The position numbers and the translations under genes were made by a program. The notes below the pieces were generated by a model that searched no databases, was not told the DNA's origin, and was given only the letters and a program-made list of their open reading frames with translations. A stretch of DNA of 64,000 bases, from positions 186,001 through 250,000 of the forward strand of contig CAVXZE010000001.1 of assembly GCA_963766175.1 (NCBI GenBank), read 5' to 3'. This document shows, piece by piece, positions 16,718 through 25,756 of this stretch. The DNA is from CAVXZE01 sp963766175 (lineage in GTDB: Bacteria; Myxococcota_A; UBA9160; UBA6930). Position 1 is the first letter of the stretch. Every line of letters begins with the position of its first letter.

Positions 16718-17736
16718 CGGAGCGCCTCGACCAGCGACGACTCGAGAAGCTGATCGCGAGCTTTGGGCAGTTGCGTCTCCTCGTGGTGGGCGACGTGATG
16801 CTCGACGAATACCTGTGGGGTGACGTGGACCGCGTGAGTCCGGAGGCTCCCGTCCCCGTCGTGCACGTCCAACGCGAGTCCCTCGCGCTCGGTGGTGCCG
16901 GGAACGTGGTGCGAAACATCGTCGCCATGGGGGCGGAGTGCGTCGTCTGCGCCGTGGTCGGAAGCGATTGGGCGGGCGACCGGGTCATCGACCTTCTCAA
17001 GGATCTCGGCGTGGATCCGAGCGGTGTGGTGCGCGTGGGAGACCGCCCCACCACCCGCAAGACCCGGGTCGAGGCTCGCTCCCAGCAGATGCTTCGCTTC
17101 GATCGGGAGACCGACGAGTCGATCTCCTCCGCTACCTCCCGCCGGCTGCTGCGGGCGATGGACGAAGCGCTGCCCGCGGTTCAGGGGGCGATTCTCGAAG
17201 ACTACGGGAAGGGGCTGCTGCCGGTTCGGGTGCTGCGCGCCGCCATGCGCCGCTTCAATGAGGCGGGGATCCCCGTGGCGGTGGATCCGAAGACCTCCAT
17301 CGCGGCCTACCGGGGCGCGGATCTGTTCAAGCCGAACCTCCGAGAGGTCGGCGCCCTCACGGGAACGCGGATCCGAAGCGAGCATGAGCTCTACCGGGCC
17401 GTCGCACAGCTACGGCGGCGCCTGGGTCCAAGCGACATCGTGGTGACCCGGGGCTCCGACGGAATGACGATCTTCGAGGGCGAGGCTCCCCCGGTGGACG
17501 TTCCCATCGCACGCAGCGAGGTCTTCGATGTCCAGGGAGCGGGGGACACCACGATCGCCGCTCTCGCGCTCACGCGCCTGGCCGGTGGAACCCTGCTGGA
17601 GTCTGCCGTGGTGGCCAACACCGCCGCCGGCGTGGTGGTGGGCAAGGTCGGTACGGCAACGGCGAATCCGGAGGAGATCGTGGCCTTGTTGCCGGCGGCC
17701 ATCGCCGCCGCTCGGGCTTCGAGGCGCCAGTCGTGA
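16714..17736 (+). CDS. rfaE1: D-glycero-beta-D-manno-heptose-7-phosphate kinase RfaE1 (HldE kinase domain alone)
   Basis: PfkB-family kinase making heptose 1,7-bisphosphate in ADP-heptose synthesis. The product has 340 residues and corresponds only to the first domain of bifunctional HldE; the nucleotidyltransferase part is missing and must be encoded elsewhere. Motifs: LLVVGDVMLDEYLWGDVDRVSPEAPVP, highly typical of RfaE1 (shown here as VGDVMLDEYLWGDVDRVSPE), LGGAGNVVRNI, KTRVEARSQQMLRFDRE, LKPN-like FKPNLREV, and the catalytic GAGDT in FDVQGAGDTTIAALAL. The split arrangement is common in deltaproteobacteria. The gene overlaps the epimerase and yicC by 4 nt each, joining LPS genes and housekeeping genes in one run. 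Confidence 0.92.
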   Translation: MTERLDQRRLEKLIASFGQLRLLVVGDVMLDEYLWGDVDRVSPEAPVPVVHVQRESLALGGAGNVVRNIVAMGAECVVCAVVGSDWAGDRVIDLLKDLGVDPSGVVRVGDRPTTRKTRVEARSQQMLRFDRETDESISSATSRRLLRAMDEALPAVQGAILEDYGKGLLPVRVLRAAMRRFNEAGIPVAVDPKTSIAAYRGADLFKPNLREVGALTGTRIRSEHELYRAVAQLRRRLGPSDIVVTRGSDGMTIFEGEAPPVDVPIARSEVFDVQGAGDTTIAALALTRLAGGTLLESAVVANTAAGVVVGKVGTATANPEEIVALLPAAIAAARASRRQS

Positions 17737-18623
17737 TCCGCAGCATGACCGGCTTCGGGCGGGCTTCCTTCGAGGTGGAGCAGGTGGCCTTCGGCGTCGA
17801 GGTCCGGACGCTGAATCACCGCCATCTGGATCTGAACGTTCGCCTGCCGCGGGCTCTCTCGGATCGGGAGCTGGGGATCAAGAAAGGCCTCCAGGGTCGA
17901 TTCGGGCGTGGCAAGGTGGAGGTTTCCATCAGCCTCGAGACCGGTAGCAGCATCCACACACAGCTGGAGGTCGATCTCGATCTCGCCGAGCAGTACGTGG
18001 GGGCGGCTGAAGCCCTGCGACGGGCGGATGGAGTCGGTGGAGACCTGGATGTCGTCGCCCTGCTCGCCCTGCCCGGTGTCTCCCGCCTGAAGGAGCACGA
18101 GTTCGCGGCCGAGGGCCTGGATGCGGCTCTCTTCTCGGCCGTCGATCAGGCCGTCGCGGCCGCGGAGGCGATGCGCGTCGCCGAGGGCGCGGCCCTCGAG
18201 CGTGAGCTGCGATCGCGTCTCGATACCATCGCTGCAACGGTGGAGGAGCTCGAGTCGCGGTCCTCGCTGGTTCAGGAGGCGGTTCGAGAGCGCCTGCGGA
18301 AACGGACCGAGCAGCTGCAGCAGGAGACCGGGCTCGTCGACGAGGCGCGTTTGCATCAGGAGATCGTCATCGCCGCCGATCGCCTGGACGTGACCGAGGA
18401 GCTGGCGCGTCTGCGGAGTCACGTCGAGCAGTTCCGGTCCGTGCTCGTGGAATGCGAGGGGGGAGATCCGGTGGGGCGTCGCCTCGATTTCCTGCTCCAG
18501 GAGATGGGTCGCGAGGCCAATACGCTCGGCTCCAAGGGGAGCGACGCGCCGATCGCCCATCGGGTCATCGATCTGAAGACGGAGCTCGAGAGGATCCGAG
18601 AGCAGGTGCAAAACGTTGAGTGA
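17733..18623 (+). CDS. yicC: YicC family endoribonuclease
   Basis: A 296-residue protein of the YicC/YloC family, shown in E. coli and B. subtilis relatives to have endoribonuclease activity. The N-terminus IRSMTGFGRASFE is diagnostic, followed by VEVRTLNHRHLDLNVRLPR. The C-terminal DUF1732 part has the conserved GRRLDFLLQEMGREANTLG and SKGSDAPIAHRVIDLKTELERIREQVQN. GTG 17733 overlaps the rfaE1 stop as GTGA. It is followed by remA and gmk, a conserved neighbourhood in deltaproteobacteria and Firmicutes. Confidence 0.93.
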   Translation: MIRSMTGFGRASFEVEQVAFGVEVRTLNHRHLDLNVRLPRALSDRELGIKKGLQGRFGRGKVEVSISLETGSSIHTQLEVDLDLAEQYVGAAEALRRADGVGGDLDVVALLALPGVSRLKEHEFAAEGLDAALFSAVDQAVAAAEAMRVAEGAALERELRSRLDTIAATVEELESRSSLVQEAVRERLRKRTEQLQQETGLVDEARLHQEIVIAADRLDVTEELARLRSHVEQFRSVLVECEGGDPVGRRLDFLLQEMGREANTLGSKGSDAPIAHRVIDLKTELERIREQVQNVE

Positions 18624-18639
18624 GAAGGCACCGCCGCGG

Positions 18640-18894
18640 ATGCTCAACATCGGCTACGGCAACCTGGTGGTTGCCAGAAGAGTGATCGCGATCGTCTCGC
18701 CGCAATCCGCTCCCATGCGGCGCCTCCGCGAGGACGCTCTTGGCCGCGGCAAGCTGGTCGACGCAACCCAGGGCCGGCGCACCCGCTCGATTCTGGTGAC
18801 GGATAGCGATCACGTGGTGCTGTCCGCAGTCAACCCGGAGACCATCGCGGCTCGCCTGGCCCAGGACGGGTTTGTCGCCCCGGAAGCGGACTGA
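18640..18894 (+). CDS. RemA-like DNA-binding protein (DUF370)
   Basis: A small protein of 84 residues when started at ATG 18640: MLNIGYGNLVVARRVIAIV opens it, then SPQSAPMRRLREDALGRGK and a C-terminal VTDSDHVVLSAVNPETIAARL. This is the DUF370/RemA family. In Bacillus, RemA binds DNA and activates biofilm matrix and osmoprotection genes; in deltaproteobacteria the family is common next to gmk but its role is not established. An alternative TTG at 18616 overlaps yicC and would add eight residues; the ATG is preferred because relatives begin at MLNIG and GAGAAGG lies 11 nt upstream. gmk follows 5 nt after the stop. Confidence 0.87.
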   Translation: MLNIGYGNLVVARRVIAIVSPQSAPMRRLREDALGRGKLVDATQGRRTRSILVTDSDHVVLSAVNPETIAARLAQDGFVAPEAD

Positions 18895-18899
18895 CCTCC

Positions 18900-19547
18900 A
18901 TGGCCGGTCGCCGCGGCGTGCCCTTCGTGATTTCGGCCCCCTCCGGTACCGGGAAGACCACCGTCTGCCGCCTGGTGGTCGAGCGGGATCCGCAGATCGA
19001 GCTCTCGGTCTCCCACACCACTCGGCGGCCGCGGCCCGGGGAGCGCAGCGGAGTCGACTACCACTTCGTTACGCCGGAGGAATTCCGCGCCCTGGTGGAT
19101 CGGAACGCCTTCGTCGAACATGCCGAATACGGAGAGAACCTCTACGGAACCAGCTGGAGCTCCCTCGACGATCCCCTGGACCGGGGGCGGGACCTTCTGC
19201 TGGAGATCGAGGTTCAGGGTGCTCGTCAGATCCGAGCGCGGAGAAGTGATGCGCGCTTCCTCTTTCTGCTTCCTCCGTCCATGGAGGAGCTCTCGCGGCG
19301 CCTGCGCGGGCGCGGTACCGACGACGAGAGGGCGGTGGAGCGCCGGCTCCGGATCGTGATTTCGGAGCTGCGGGCCGTTCACGAGTTCGACTACGCTGTC
19401 GTGAACGACGAGCTGGAATCCGCAGTCGCCGCGGTCTGTGAGATCGTCCGCGCCGAGCGCTCCGGGGAGACGGTCTCGGTCGAGGAGCGCTTCGGGAGGC
19501 CGAGGGTGGTATCTCTCCTCTCGGATCGCTTCGACTTCGGCGTTTGA
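18900..19547 (+). CDS. gmk: Guanylate kinase
   Basis: Converts GMP to GDP with ATP. The 215-residue product shows the P-loop ISAPSGTGKTTVCR near the N-terminus, SVSHTTRRPRPGE (GMP-binding), GVDYHFVTPEEF, FVEHAEYGENLYGTS and LLEIEVQGARQIR, all standard guanylate kinase blocks, and the LID-region RLRGRGTDDE. It lies between remA and rel. In many proteobacteria rpoZ (RNA polymerase omega) separates gmk from rel/spoT; here only 68 nt separate the genes and no omega-like reading frame is present. Confidence 0.95.
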   Translation: MAGRRGVPFVISAPSGTGKTTVCRLVVERDPQIELSVSHTTRRPRPGERSGVDYHFVTPEEFRALVDRNAFVEHAEYGENLYGTSWSSLDDPLDRGRDLLLEIEVQGARQIRARRSDARFLFLLPPSMEELSRRLRGRGTDDERAVERRLRIVISELRAVHEFDYAVVNDELESAVAAVCEIVRAERSGETVSVEERFGRPRVVSLLSDRFDFGV

Positions 19548-19615
19548 TTGAGGGCCGGCGGCCGGTCGGCTATTCTGGTCCAAGATACCGATTTCCAAAG
19601 AGAATCCAGGCTGGA

Positions 19616-21775
19616 ATGCTCCGCTTCAACGACATCGCCGACCGCGCCCTCGAATACGATCCGGACTGCGATCTCGCCCTGCTCCAGCGCGCCTACGTCT
19701 ACACGGCCAAAGTCCACGAGGGTCAGGTGAGGCACTCCGGAGAGCCTTATCTCGTCCACCCCCTGGAGGTCGCCGGGATCCTGGTGGACATGCAGCTCGA
19801 TGACGTGACCATCGTCGCGGGGCTGCTCCACGATACCTTGGAGGACACCCTCACCAGCCTCGACGAGATCAAACGCCTCTTCGGCGAGGAGGTCGGCTTC
19901 CTGGTGGAGGGGCTGACCAAGATCTCCAAGATCGAGTTCACTTCCGCGAAGGAGCGCCAGGCCGAGAGCTTCCGGAAGATGCTGGTGGCGATGTCGAAGG
20001 ACATTCGCATCCTCCTGATCAAGCTCGTCGACCGGCTCCACAACATGCGCACCCTCCAGTACATGGGAGAAGAGAAGGCGCAGCGGATCGCCCAGGAGAC
20101 CCTCGACATCTACGTGCCCCTCGCCCACCGGCTCGGGATCAACTGGATGCAGCGCGAGCTCGAGGATCTGGCCTTTCGCACCCTGCGCCCCAAGGTCGCG
20201 GCAGATCTGGAGGGGAGGCTCAAAGGGCGCCATCAGGAGCGCGAGCGATACATCGAGGAGGTGCAGGGGATTCTCTCCGAGAGGCTCGGCGCCGTCGGCT
20301 TCCGAAGTGAGATCAGCGGTCGCCTCAAGGACCTGGCTTCGATCCACGCCAAGATGGAGAGCCAGGGCCTCAGTCTCGACGAGATCTACGATGTGATCGC
20401 CTTCCGAATCGTTCTGGAGGGAGAGAGTGCGGTGGTCTACTCGGCTCTGGGGCTGGTGCATTCGATCTGGCCACCGGTCCCGGGCCGCTTCAAGGACTAC
20501 GTGGCCCTCCCCAAGCCCAACGGATACCAGTCCCTCCACACCACGGTGATTGGCCCTTACGGTGAACGGATGGAAATCCAGCTCCGTACGGCGGAGATGC
20601 ACCAGGACGCGGAGCTCGGCATCGCCGCCCACTGGAAGTACAAGCAGGGTCTCGGCGGGGAGCAGAAGGACGACGCCAAGTTTGCCTGGCTGCGCCAGCT
20701 GATCGAGCGCCAGGGAGAGCTCGAGGATCCGAACGAGTTCTTCGACGCGGTGAAGGTGGATCTGTTTCCCGACGAAGTCTTCGTCTTCACGCCGAAGGGT
20801 GACGTCATCAATCTTCCGGCCGGGGCGACGCCATTGGACTTCGCCTATGCGATCCACAGCGAGGTGGGGAGTCACTGCTCTGGAGCCAAGGTCAACGGCA
20901 AGATGCGCCCTCTCCGCCACCAGCTCTCCGACGGCGATACGGTGGAGGTGCTGACCAGCAACGCCCAGGCCCCGCGCAAGGACTGGCTGGAGTTCGTGGT
21001 GTCGAGCAAGGCGCGCAGCCGGATCCGCCACGCGATCCGGGGGGCGGAGAACGCCAGGAGCCGAGAGCTCGGCCGCGGGATCCTGGAACGGGAGCTGCGA
21101 CGCGCCGGCTTCTCCTTGGCCCGGCTGCTGGAGGCCAAGGATCTCGACGAGGTGGCTCGGAAGCAGGCTGGAGGCGCCGTCGAGGATCTCTTTGCCAAGG
21201 TCGGCTACGGCAAGATCGCCGCATCGGCGGTGGTCCGCACGCTGCGTCCGGATTGGAAGGCGAACGAGCTGCCGGTCCCCAAGCCGAAGCCGCGAAAGCT
21301 CCGGGATCTGTTCCGGCGTGAGCCGCGCCCATCGAGCACCGGGATCCGGGTGGATGGACAAGGAGACGTGCTGATCCGCTTCGGTCGCTGCTGCTCGCCC
21401 CTCCCCGGTGACGAGGTGATCGGGTTCGTGACTCGCGGGCGCGGCGTGACCGTGCACCAGAAGGATTGCCGGGTCACCTTCGAGCTGGATCCCGAACGCC
21501 GGATCGATGTGGACTGGGACACGGAAGCGGACGTGTCCCACCGCATCCGAATCCGCGTGAAGTCGCGGGACGCGCCCGGGCTCCTGGCGGACATCACCAG
21601 GTCGATCTCCGCGGCGGGGGTCAACATCGGTGCCGCGCGGGTGGCCACAGACGCGAATGGCACGGCTACCCAGAACTTCGACCTCTGGATCACGGACGTG
21701 CGCGTGCTGAACAAGGTGATGAAGGAGATCGAGCGGGTCAAAGGCGTTCTCTCGGTCGAGCGAATCCGCTCGTGA
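19616..21775 (+). CDS. rel: Bifunctional (p)ppGpp synthetase/hydrolase Rel/SpoT
   Basis: Stringent-response enzyme that makes and degrades (p)ppGpp. The 719-residue product has: HD hydrolase domain (AGLLHDTLEDT, His72-Asp73, and KLVDRLHNMRTL), indicating an intact hydrolase; synthetase domain with IYDVIAFRIV, RFKDYVALPKPNGYQSLHT and QLRTAEMH; TGS domain (DEVFVFTPKGDVINLPAGAT); helical and CC/zinc-finger region with RFGRCCSPLPGDEVIG and HQKDC; C-terminal ACT domain (DAPGLLADITRSISAAGVNI). All catalytic motifs look intact, so it is likely the cell's main long RSH. ATG 19616 is chosen because relatives start near MxRxxDI; an upstream TTG lacks family similarity. The next gene starts inside its stop (GTGA). 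Confidence 0.95.
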   Translation: MLRFNDIADRALEYDPDCDLALLQRAYVYTAKVHEGQVRHSGEPYLVHPLEVAGILVDMQLDDVTIVAGLLHDTLEDTLTSLDEIKRLFGEEVGFLVEGLTKISKIEFTSAKERQAESFRKMLVAMSKDIRILLIKLVDRLHNMRTLQYMGEEKAQRIAQETLDIYVPLAHRLGINWMQRELEDLAFRTLRPKVAADLEGRLKGRHQERERYIEEVQGILSERLGAVGFRSEISGRLKDLASIHAKMESQGLSLDEIYDVIAFRIVLEGESAVVYSALGLVHSIWPPVPGRFKDYVALPKPNGYQSLHTTVIGPYGERMEIQLRTAEMHQDAELGIAAHWKYKQGLGGEQKDDAKFAWLRQLIERQGELEDPNEFFDAVKVDLFPDEVFVFTPKGDVINLPAGATPLDFAYAIHSEVGSHCSGAKVNGKMRPLRHQLSDGDTVEVLTSNAQAPRKDWLEFVVSSKARSRIRHAIRGAENARSRELGRGILERELRRAGFSLARLLEAKDLDEVARKQAGGAVEDLFAKVGYGKIAASAVVRTLRPDWKANELPVPKPKPRKLRDLFRREPRPSSTGIRVDGQGDVLIRFGRCCSPLPGDEVIGFVTRGRGVTVHQKDCRVTFELDPERRIDVDWDTEADVSHRIRIRVKSRDAPGLLADITRSISAAGVNIGAARVATDANGTATQNFDLWITDVRVLNKVMKEIERVKGVLSVERIRS

Positions 21776-22632
21776 GTGAACGAGGTCGAGAGACTGCTCA
21801 CCGAGCCCCGGACGGGTCGGACGGCGACAGACTGCCACTCAGCTGCTGCATCATCGCGTGCAACGAGGAGCGCGGTATCCGCCGCTGCCTGGAGTCGGTC
21901 TCCTTCGCCGATGAATGCGTGGTGGTGATCGATTCGAGGAGCTCCGATGCCACCGAAAAGATCGCGGGGGAGCTGGGAGCCCGGGTCATCGAGCATCCCT
22001 ACCAGGGGAACATCGAGCAGAAGAACTTCGCTCTGGCCCAGGTGAAAGGGGACTGGATCCTCTCCCTCGACGCAGATGAGGCGATTACCGAACCCCTGGC
22101 GCGCGAGATCCGCTCGCTCCTGGCCGCGCCACCGTCCGAGGTGGACGGCTACGAGATCAACCGGGTCACCTACCACCTGGGACGCTGGATTCGCCACGGG
22201 GACTTCTATCCCGACTGGCAGCTGCGGCTCTTCCGCCGCGGCGCCGGTGAGTGGACCGGCGTGAATCCCCACGGTCGCATCCGGCTCCGAGGCCTGGTGC
22301 GCCGGCTCTCCGGCGAGTGCGAGCACCGAAGCTACCGCGATCTCGCCGATCAGATCGACCGCATCCAGGACTTCAGCCGGATCCAGGCCCGCGCCTCGCA
22401 CGCCGAGGGGCTGCCGGTACGGATCCGCGACATGATCCTGCGGCCGCCGGCGCGGTTTTTCAGGGCCTATTTCCTCAAGCAGGGCTTTCGTGATGGGGTG
22501 CCGGGGCTGGTGATCGCCACGGCGACCGCCTTCCACGTCTTCTTGAAGTACGCCAAGCTGTGGGAGCTCGAGCGGGTGCACCCTCGGGAGGACACCGCCC
22601 GAAATGCGGGTAAGGCCCGCCGGGCTTCGTGA
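21772..22632 (+). CDS. Glycosyltransferase family 2, LPS core WaaE/KdtX-like
   Basis: A 286-residue inverting-type GT2 enzyme. After a hydrophilic N-terminus of about 22 residues it reads CCIIACNEERGIRRCLES, then VVVIDSRSSDATEKIA, NIEQKNFALAQVKGDW and ILSLDADEAI with the metal-binding DADE. The WYPDxxxRLFRR-type block FYPDWQLRLFRRG and the C-terminal FRAYFLKQGFRDG are characteristic of the WaaE/KdtX family, which adds glucose to heptose I in Klebsiella and Serratia; substrate here is inferred. GTG 21772 overlaps the rel stop, an odd coupling of stringent response and LPS synthesis genes. Confidence 0.87.
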   Translation: MSERGRETAHRAPDGSDGDRLPLSCCIIACNEERGIRRCLESVSFADECVVVIDSRSSDATEKIAGELGARVIEHPYQGNIEQKNFALAQVKGDWILSLDADEAITEPLAREIRSLLAAPPSEVDGYEINRVTYHLGRWIRHGDFYPDWQLRLFRRGAGEWTGVNPHGRIRLRGLVRRLSGECEHRSYRDLADQIDRIQDFSRIQARASHAEGLPVRIRDMILRPPARFFRAYFLKQGFRDGVPGLVIATATAFHVFLKYAKLWELERVHPREDTARNAGKARRAS

Positions 22633-23759
22633 GGATTCTCCAGCTCACCAGCGACTGGAAGTGGACCGGGTCTGCGGAGCCCATGTTGCGTCTGGGCCTG
22701 GCGCAAAGAGAGCGCGGATTCGAGGTTCACCTGGCCTGCCCGATGCCTCCCGATCCGCGACAAGGAGGCGTGTCGCAGGAGGCGGAGAAGGAGGGTCTGC
22801 TGCCAGAGCTCGCCATCCTCCGGGCGCGCGGGTTTCGGCCCCTGGCCGACCGGGGCGAGATCAAGGCGCTTCACTCCCTCCTCGAGCACCACGAGATCGA
22901 CATCGTCCACACCTGGCACACCCGGGACCATCTGCTGGCGCTGCGGGCGGCTGGCGCGCGCAGACGCCGGGGAGTGACGGCCCTGGTGCGCTCCTACCGG
23001 AAGGCCGAGGAGATTTCCCGGCTTCCCTGGAACCGCTGGCTGTTCGGTCCGGGAACCGATGGGCTGCTCTGCGTCTCGCCGGAGACGGCAGAGCGCAACC
23101 GGGTCCTTCGCGGTGGTCGGCCCTTGCGCGGCGTCTTCGGGGCCGTGGACACCGAGCGTTTCTCCCCGCAGCCGCCGGACCCGCAGGTCCGCGCCGCCCT
23201 CGGCCTCGCGCCGGAACACCTGGTGGTCGGAATCGTCGCTCGGGTCCAACGGCACCGCCGCTTCGAGCTCTTGCTGGAAGCAGCCGCTCGCCTTCTGAAC
23301 CGTGACCCCCGGACACGGCTCCTGGTGGTGGGCCGCGGGACCCACCGGCGAACCGTCGCCGAGGAGCCGGCGCAACGGATGGGTCTCGCGGATCGGGTGA
23401 TCTTCGCCGGATATCGGAAGGAGGACTACACAGAGGTGCTTCGCGCCATCGATGTCTTCACCTTCCTGGTGCCGGGGAGCGACGGGACCTGTCGCGCACT
23501 GCTCGAGGCCGCGGCCTGCGGGATTCCCGCGGTGACCTCGAAGCGCGGCGCACTGCCGGAGATCGTCGTCGACGGGGTCACCGGAGTCCTCTGCGAAGAA
23601 GACCCGGATGCCCTGGCCAGCGCCTGGCGCGACCTTCTGGAGGCCCCCCTGCGTCGCCGCAGCATGGGCGAGAATGCGCGCAGGCGCGCCGAGGCCGTCT
23701 TTACCCCCGCCCATTTCGCCGAAGAGGTCACGGCGCTCTACCGGGAAGCGCGCGGCTGA
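22629..23759 (+). CDS. Glycosyltransferase family 4 (retaining, GT-B)
   Basis: A 376-residue GT-B glycosyltransferase. The N-terminal acceptor half opens RILQLTSDWKWTGSAEPMLR; the donor half has LVVGIVARVQRHRRFELLLEAA, LLVVGRGTHRR, VIFAGYRKEDY and PGSDGTCRALLEAAACGIPAV, where the glutamate in ALLEAAACG is the E(x7)E region of GT4. Acceptor and donor are unknown; as the last gene of the plus-strand chain it probably acts on LPS core or O-antigen. GTG 22629 overlaps the preceding stop by 4 nt. It converges with the MsbA-like gene with 22 nt between stops, with no clear terminator. Confidence 0.87.
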   Translation: MRILQLTSDWKWTGSAEPMLRLGLAQRERGFEVHLACPMPPDPRQGGVSQEAEKEGLLPELAILRARGFRPLADRGEIKALHSLLEHHEIDIVHTWHTRDHLLALRAAGARRRRGVTALVRSYRKAEEISRLPWNRWLFGPGTDGLLCVSPETAERNRVLRGGRPLRGVFGAVDTERFSPQPPDPQVRAALGLAPEHLVVGIVARVQRHRRFELLLEAAARLLNRDPRTRLLVVGRGTHRRTVAEEPAQRMGLADRVIFAGYRKEDYTEVLRAIDVFTFLVPGSDGTCRALLEAAACGIPAVTSKRGALPEIVVDGVTGVLCEEDPDALASAWRDLLEAPLRRRSMGENARRRAEAVFTPAHFAEEVTALYREARG

Positions 23760-23781
23760 GCGACCCGGTGCGAAGAGCAGG

Positions 23782-25689
23782 CTAGTGGGAGGTTTCCTCG
23801 CGCTCCTCGCTCTGGATGGACATCAGCTCGCGGTAGAGACCTTCCTCGGCCATCAGCTCCTGGTGGGTTCCCAGACCGACGATGGTGCCCTTCTTCAACA
23901 CCACGATCTTGTCGGCATGGCGGACCGTCGAGAGTCGGTGGGCGATGATGAACACGGTGCGTCCCGTGAGCAGCGCCTCGATGGCCTCCCGAACGTAGCG
24001 CTCGCTCTTCGCGTCGAGGGCGCTGGTCGCCTCGTCGAAGATCAGGATGGCCGGGTTCTTGAGGATTGCCCGGCCGATGGTAATGCGCTGTCGCTGCCCC
24101 CCCGAGAGCATCACCCCGGCGTCGCCCACGTCCGTCTCGTATCCCGCTGGAAGGGTATCGACGAACTCGTCCACATTGGCCGCGCGTGCGGCCGCTTCGA
24201 TCTCTGCCTCGGTCGCATCCGGCCGTCCGTAGCGGAGGTTGTCCCGGATGCTGCCGGCGAACAGGAAGGGCTCCTGCGTCACCACGGCGATGTGGGCGAG
24301 CAGGGAGGCGCGCTCGATACGGCGAAGGTCGATGCCGTCGATTCCGATGGAGCCCGAATCCGGGTCGTAGAAGCGCAGCAGGAGGTCCGCCAGGGTCGTC
24401 TTCCCCGCACCGGTGGGCCCGACGATCGCCACCACCTCCCCGGCACGCACGTCCAGGGAGACGTTCTGGAGCACCGGCTCCCGCCCGTAGGAGAAGGAGA
24501 CCCCGGAGATCCGGATGCCCTCGCGCACCCCCTGCAGCTGCACTGCGCCGGGGACGTCCGCGAGATCGGGCGCCACATCCATGAGCTCGAAGAAGCGCTC
24601 CGCCGACGGGGCTGCCTCCATCAGGTGCGTCCAGCCCTTGGCGAGATCCTTCATCGGCCGGTAGGTCGCCTGCATCACCAGCACGAAGGCGGCCAGGGAG
24701 CCGAGGCTGAGCCCCCACATCTGGTTCATCACCAGAGTGGCTCCGACCAGGATGATGGCGATGCCGATGCCGTTGTTGAGGCCCTCGACCGAGGTCCTCG
24801 CCAGGGTGCGGTTCATGACCACCTTCATGTTGCGCCGGAAGTAGCGGAGGTTCTCTTTCTGGAAGGCGTTCTCCTCCACCGCCTGGGTGCGGAAGGCCTT
24901 GATCACCTTGATCCCGGCCAGGATCTGGACGAGCCGCTGGGTGACGTACGCCTGGCTTTCCTGACGCCGCTTGGCGCTCTTGCGGATGCGCTGCCCGAAC
25001 GCGGTAATGAGACCGGCTATCAGGGGAGCTATGGCGAAGGTTGTCAGAGTGAGCTGCCAGGAGATCGAAAACAGAAAGCCGACGCTGACGAGCAGGGCCA
25101 GGAACGACTGCACCGAATCTGAGAAGAGAAGATCCAGCGCGAAATGGGCCCGGGTGGCGTCGTTGGTGGTGCGGGAGAGGGTCTCGCCCCGACTGGTCCG
25201 GTTGTGGAAGTGAAGCGGGAGGGCGAGAAGCTTCGCGCACAGCTCTTGCTGGATGTCCACCAGCGCCCGCCCCATCGTGTATTGGGCGAGATATTCCTGC
25301 CCGAAATGAGCGAGCGGGAGCACCAACACGATCAGCAGGCCGGCCAGGAGCACCTTGTAGAGGTTCTCACCGACCCCCTCCGCCAGCAGGTCTCGGGATT
25401 CGGCGTCGTCCGCGGTGGCGGGAACCTCGCCCGGGGGACTCTCCGGGGTCGCGTCGCCCTCCGTTCTCTCCGTCGACTCGCCCAGGTTCGAGAACCAGGC
25501 CCCCATGTCCACCGGGTTCCCGCTCTTGTACTGGGGCAGGATCACGTTGTCGAAGAGCGGCTTTACCAGATAGTTGCGGGCGTTGCGGGCGCCCGCGTAG
25601 ACGAGCGAGCAGACGATTGCCAGGGCCAGGATGCCCAGGTAGGGACGCACATAGCGGAGAAGACGCCAGAAGGTCGTCGACAGACGCAA
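23782..25689 (-). CDS. MsbA-like lipid flippase, ABC half-transporter
   Basis: ABC exporter with fused membrane and ATPase domains, probably flipping lipid A-core across the inner membrane. About 635 residues from TTG 25689. N-terminus TFWRLLRYVRPYLGILALAI fits MsbA; TM1-TM2 encloses an unusually long acidic periplasmic insert (about residues 50-105, with GDATPESPPGEVPATADDAE), not present in E. coli MsbA (582). The ATPase domain is canonical: Walker A GPTGAGKTT, signature LSGGQRQR, Walker B ILIFDEATSALD, switch histidine IIAHRLST. The start is doubtful: the best ribosome-binding site (GGGAGG) precedes ATG 25729, which is in a different frame (see findings). It follows the FAD gene by about 67 nt on the minus strand. 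Confidence 0.88.
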   Translation of the reverse strand: MRLSTTFWRLLRYVRPYLGILALAIVCSLVYAGARNARNYLVKPLFDNVILPQYKSGNPVDMGAWFSNLGESTERTEGDATPESPPGEVPATADDAESRDLLAEGVGENLYKVLLAGLLIVLVLPLAHFGQEYLAQYTMGRALVDIQQELCAKLLALPLHFHNRTSRGETLSRTTNDATRAHFALDLLFSDSVQSFLALLVSVGFLFSISWQLTLTTFAIAPLIAGLITAFGQRIRKSAKRRQESQAYVTQRLVQILAGIKVIKAFRTQAVEENAFQKENLRYFRRNMKVVMNRTLARTSVEGLNNGIGIAIILVGATLVMNQMWGLSLGSLAAFVLVMQATYRPMKDLAKGWTHLMEAAPSAERFFELMDVAPDLADVPGAVQLQGVREGIRISGVSFSYGREPVLQNVSLDVRAGEVVAIVGPTGAGKTTLADLLLRFYDPDSGSIGIDGIDLRRIERASLLAHIAVVTQEPFLFAGSIRDNLRYGRPDATEAEIEAAARAANVDEFVDTLPAGYETDVGDAGVMLSGGQRQRITIGRAILKNPAILIFDEATSALDAKSERYVREAIEALLTGRTVFIIAHRLSTVRHADKIVVLKKGTIVGLGTHQELMAEEGLYRELMSIQSEEREETSH

Positions 25690-25756
25690 TTGGGGCGCGG
25701 AGCTTTCGCTGGAACTGTCCGTTGGACATCCTCCCGGGGGGACTTCCGTAGTCAGA

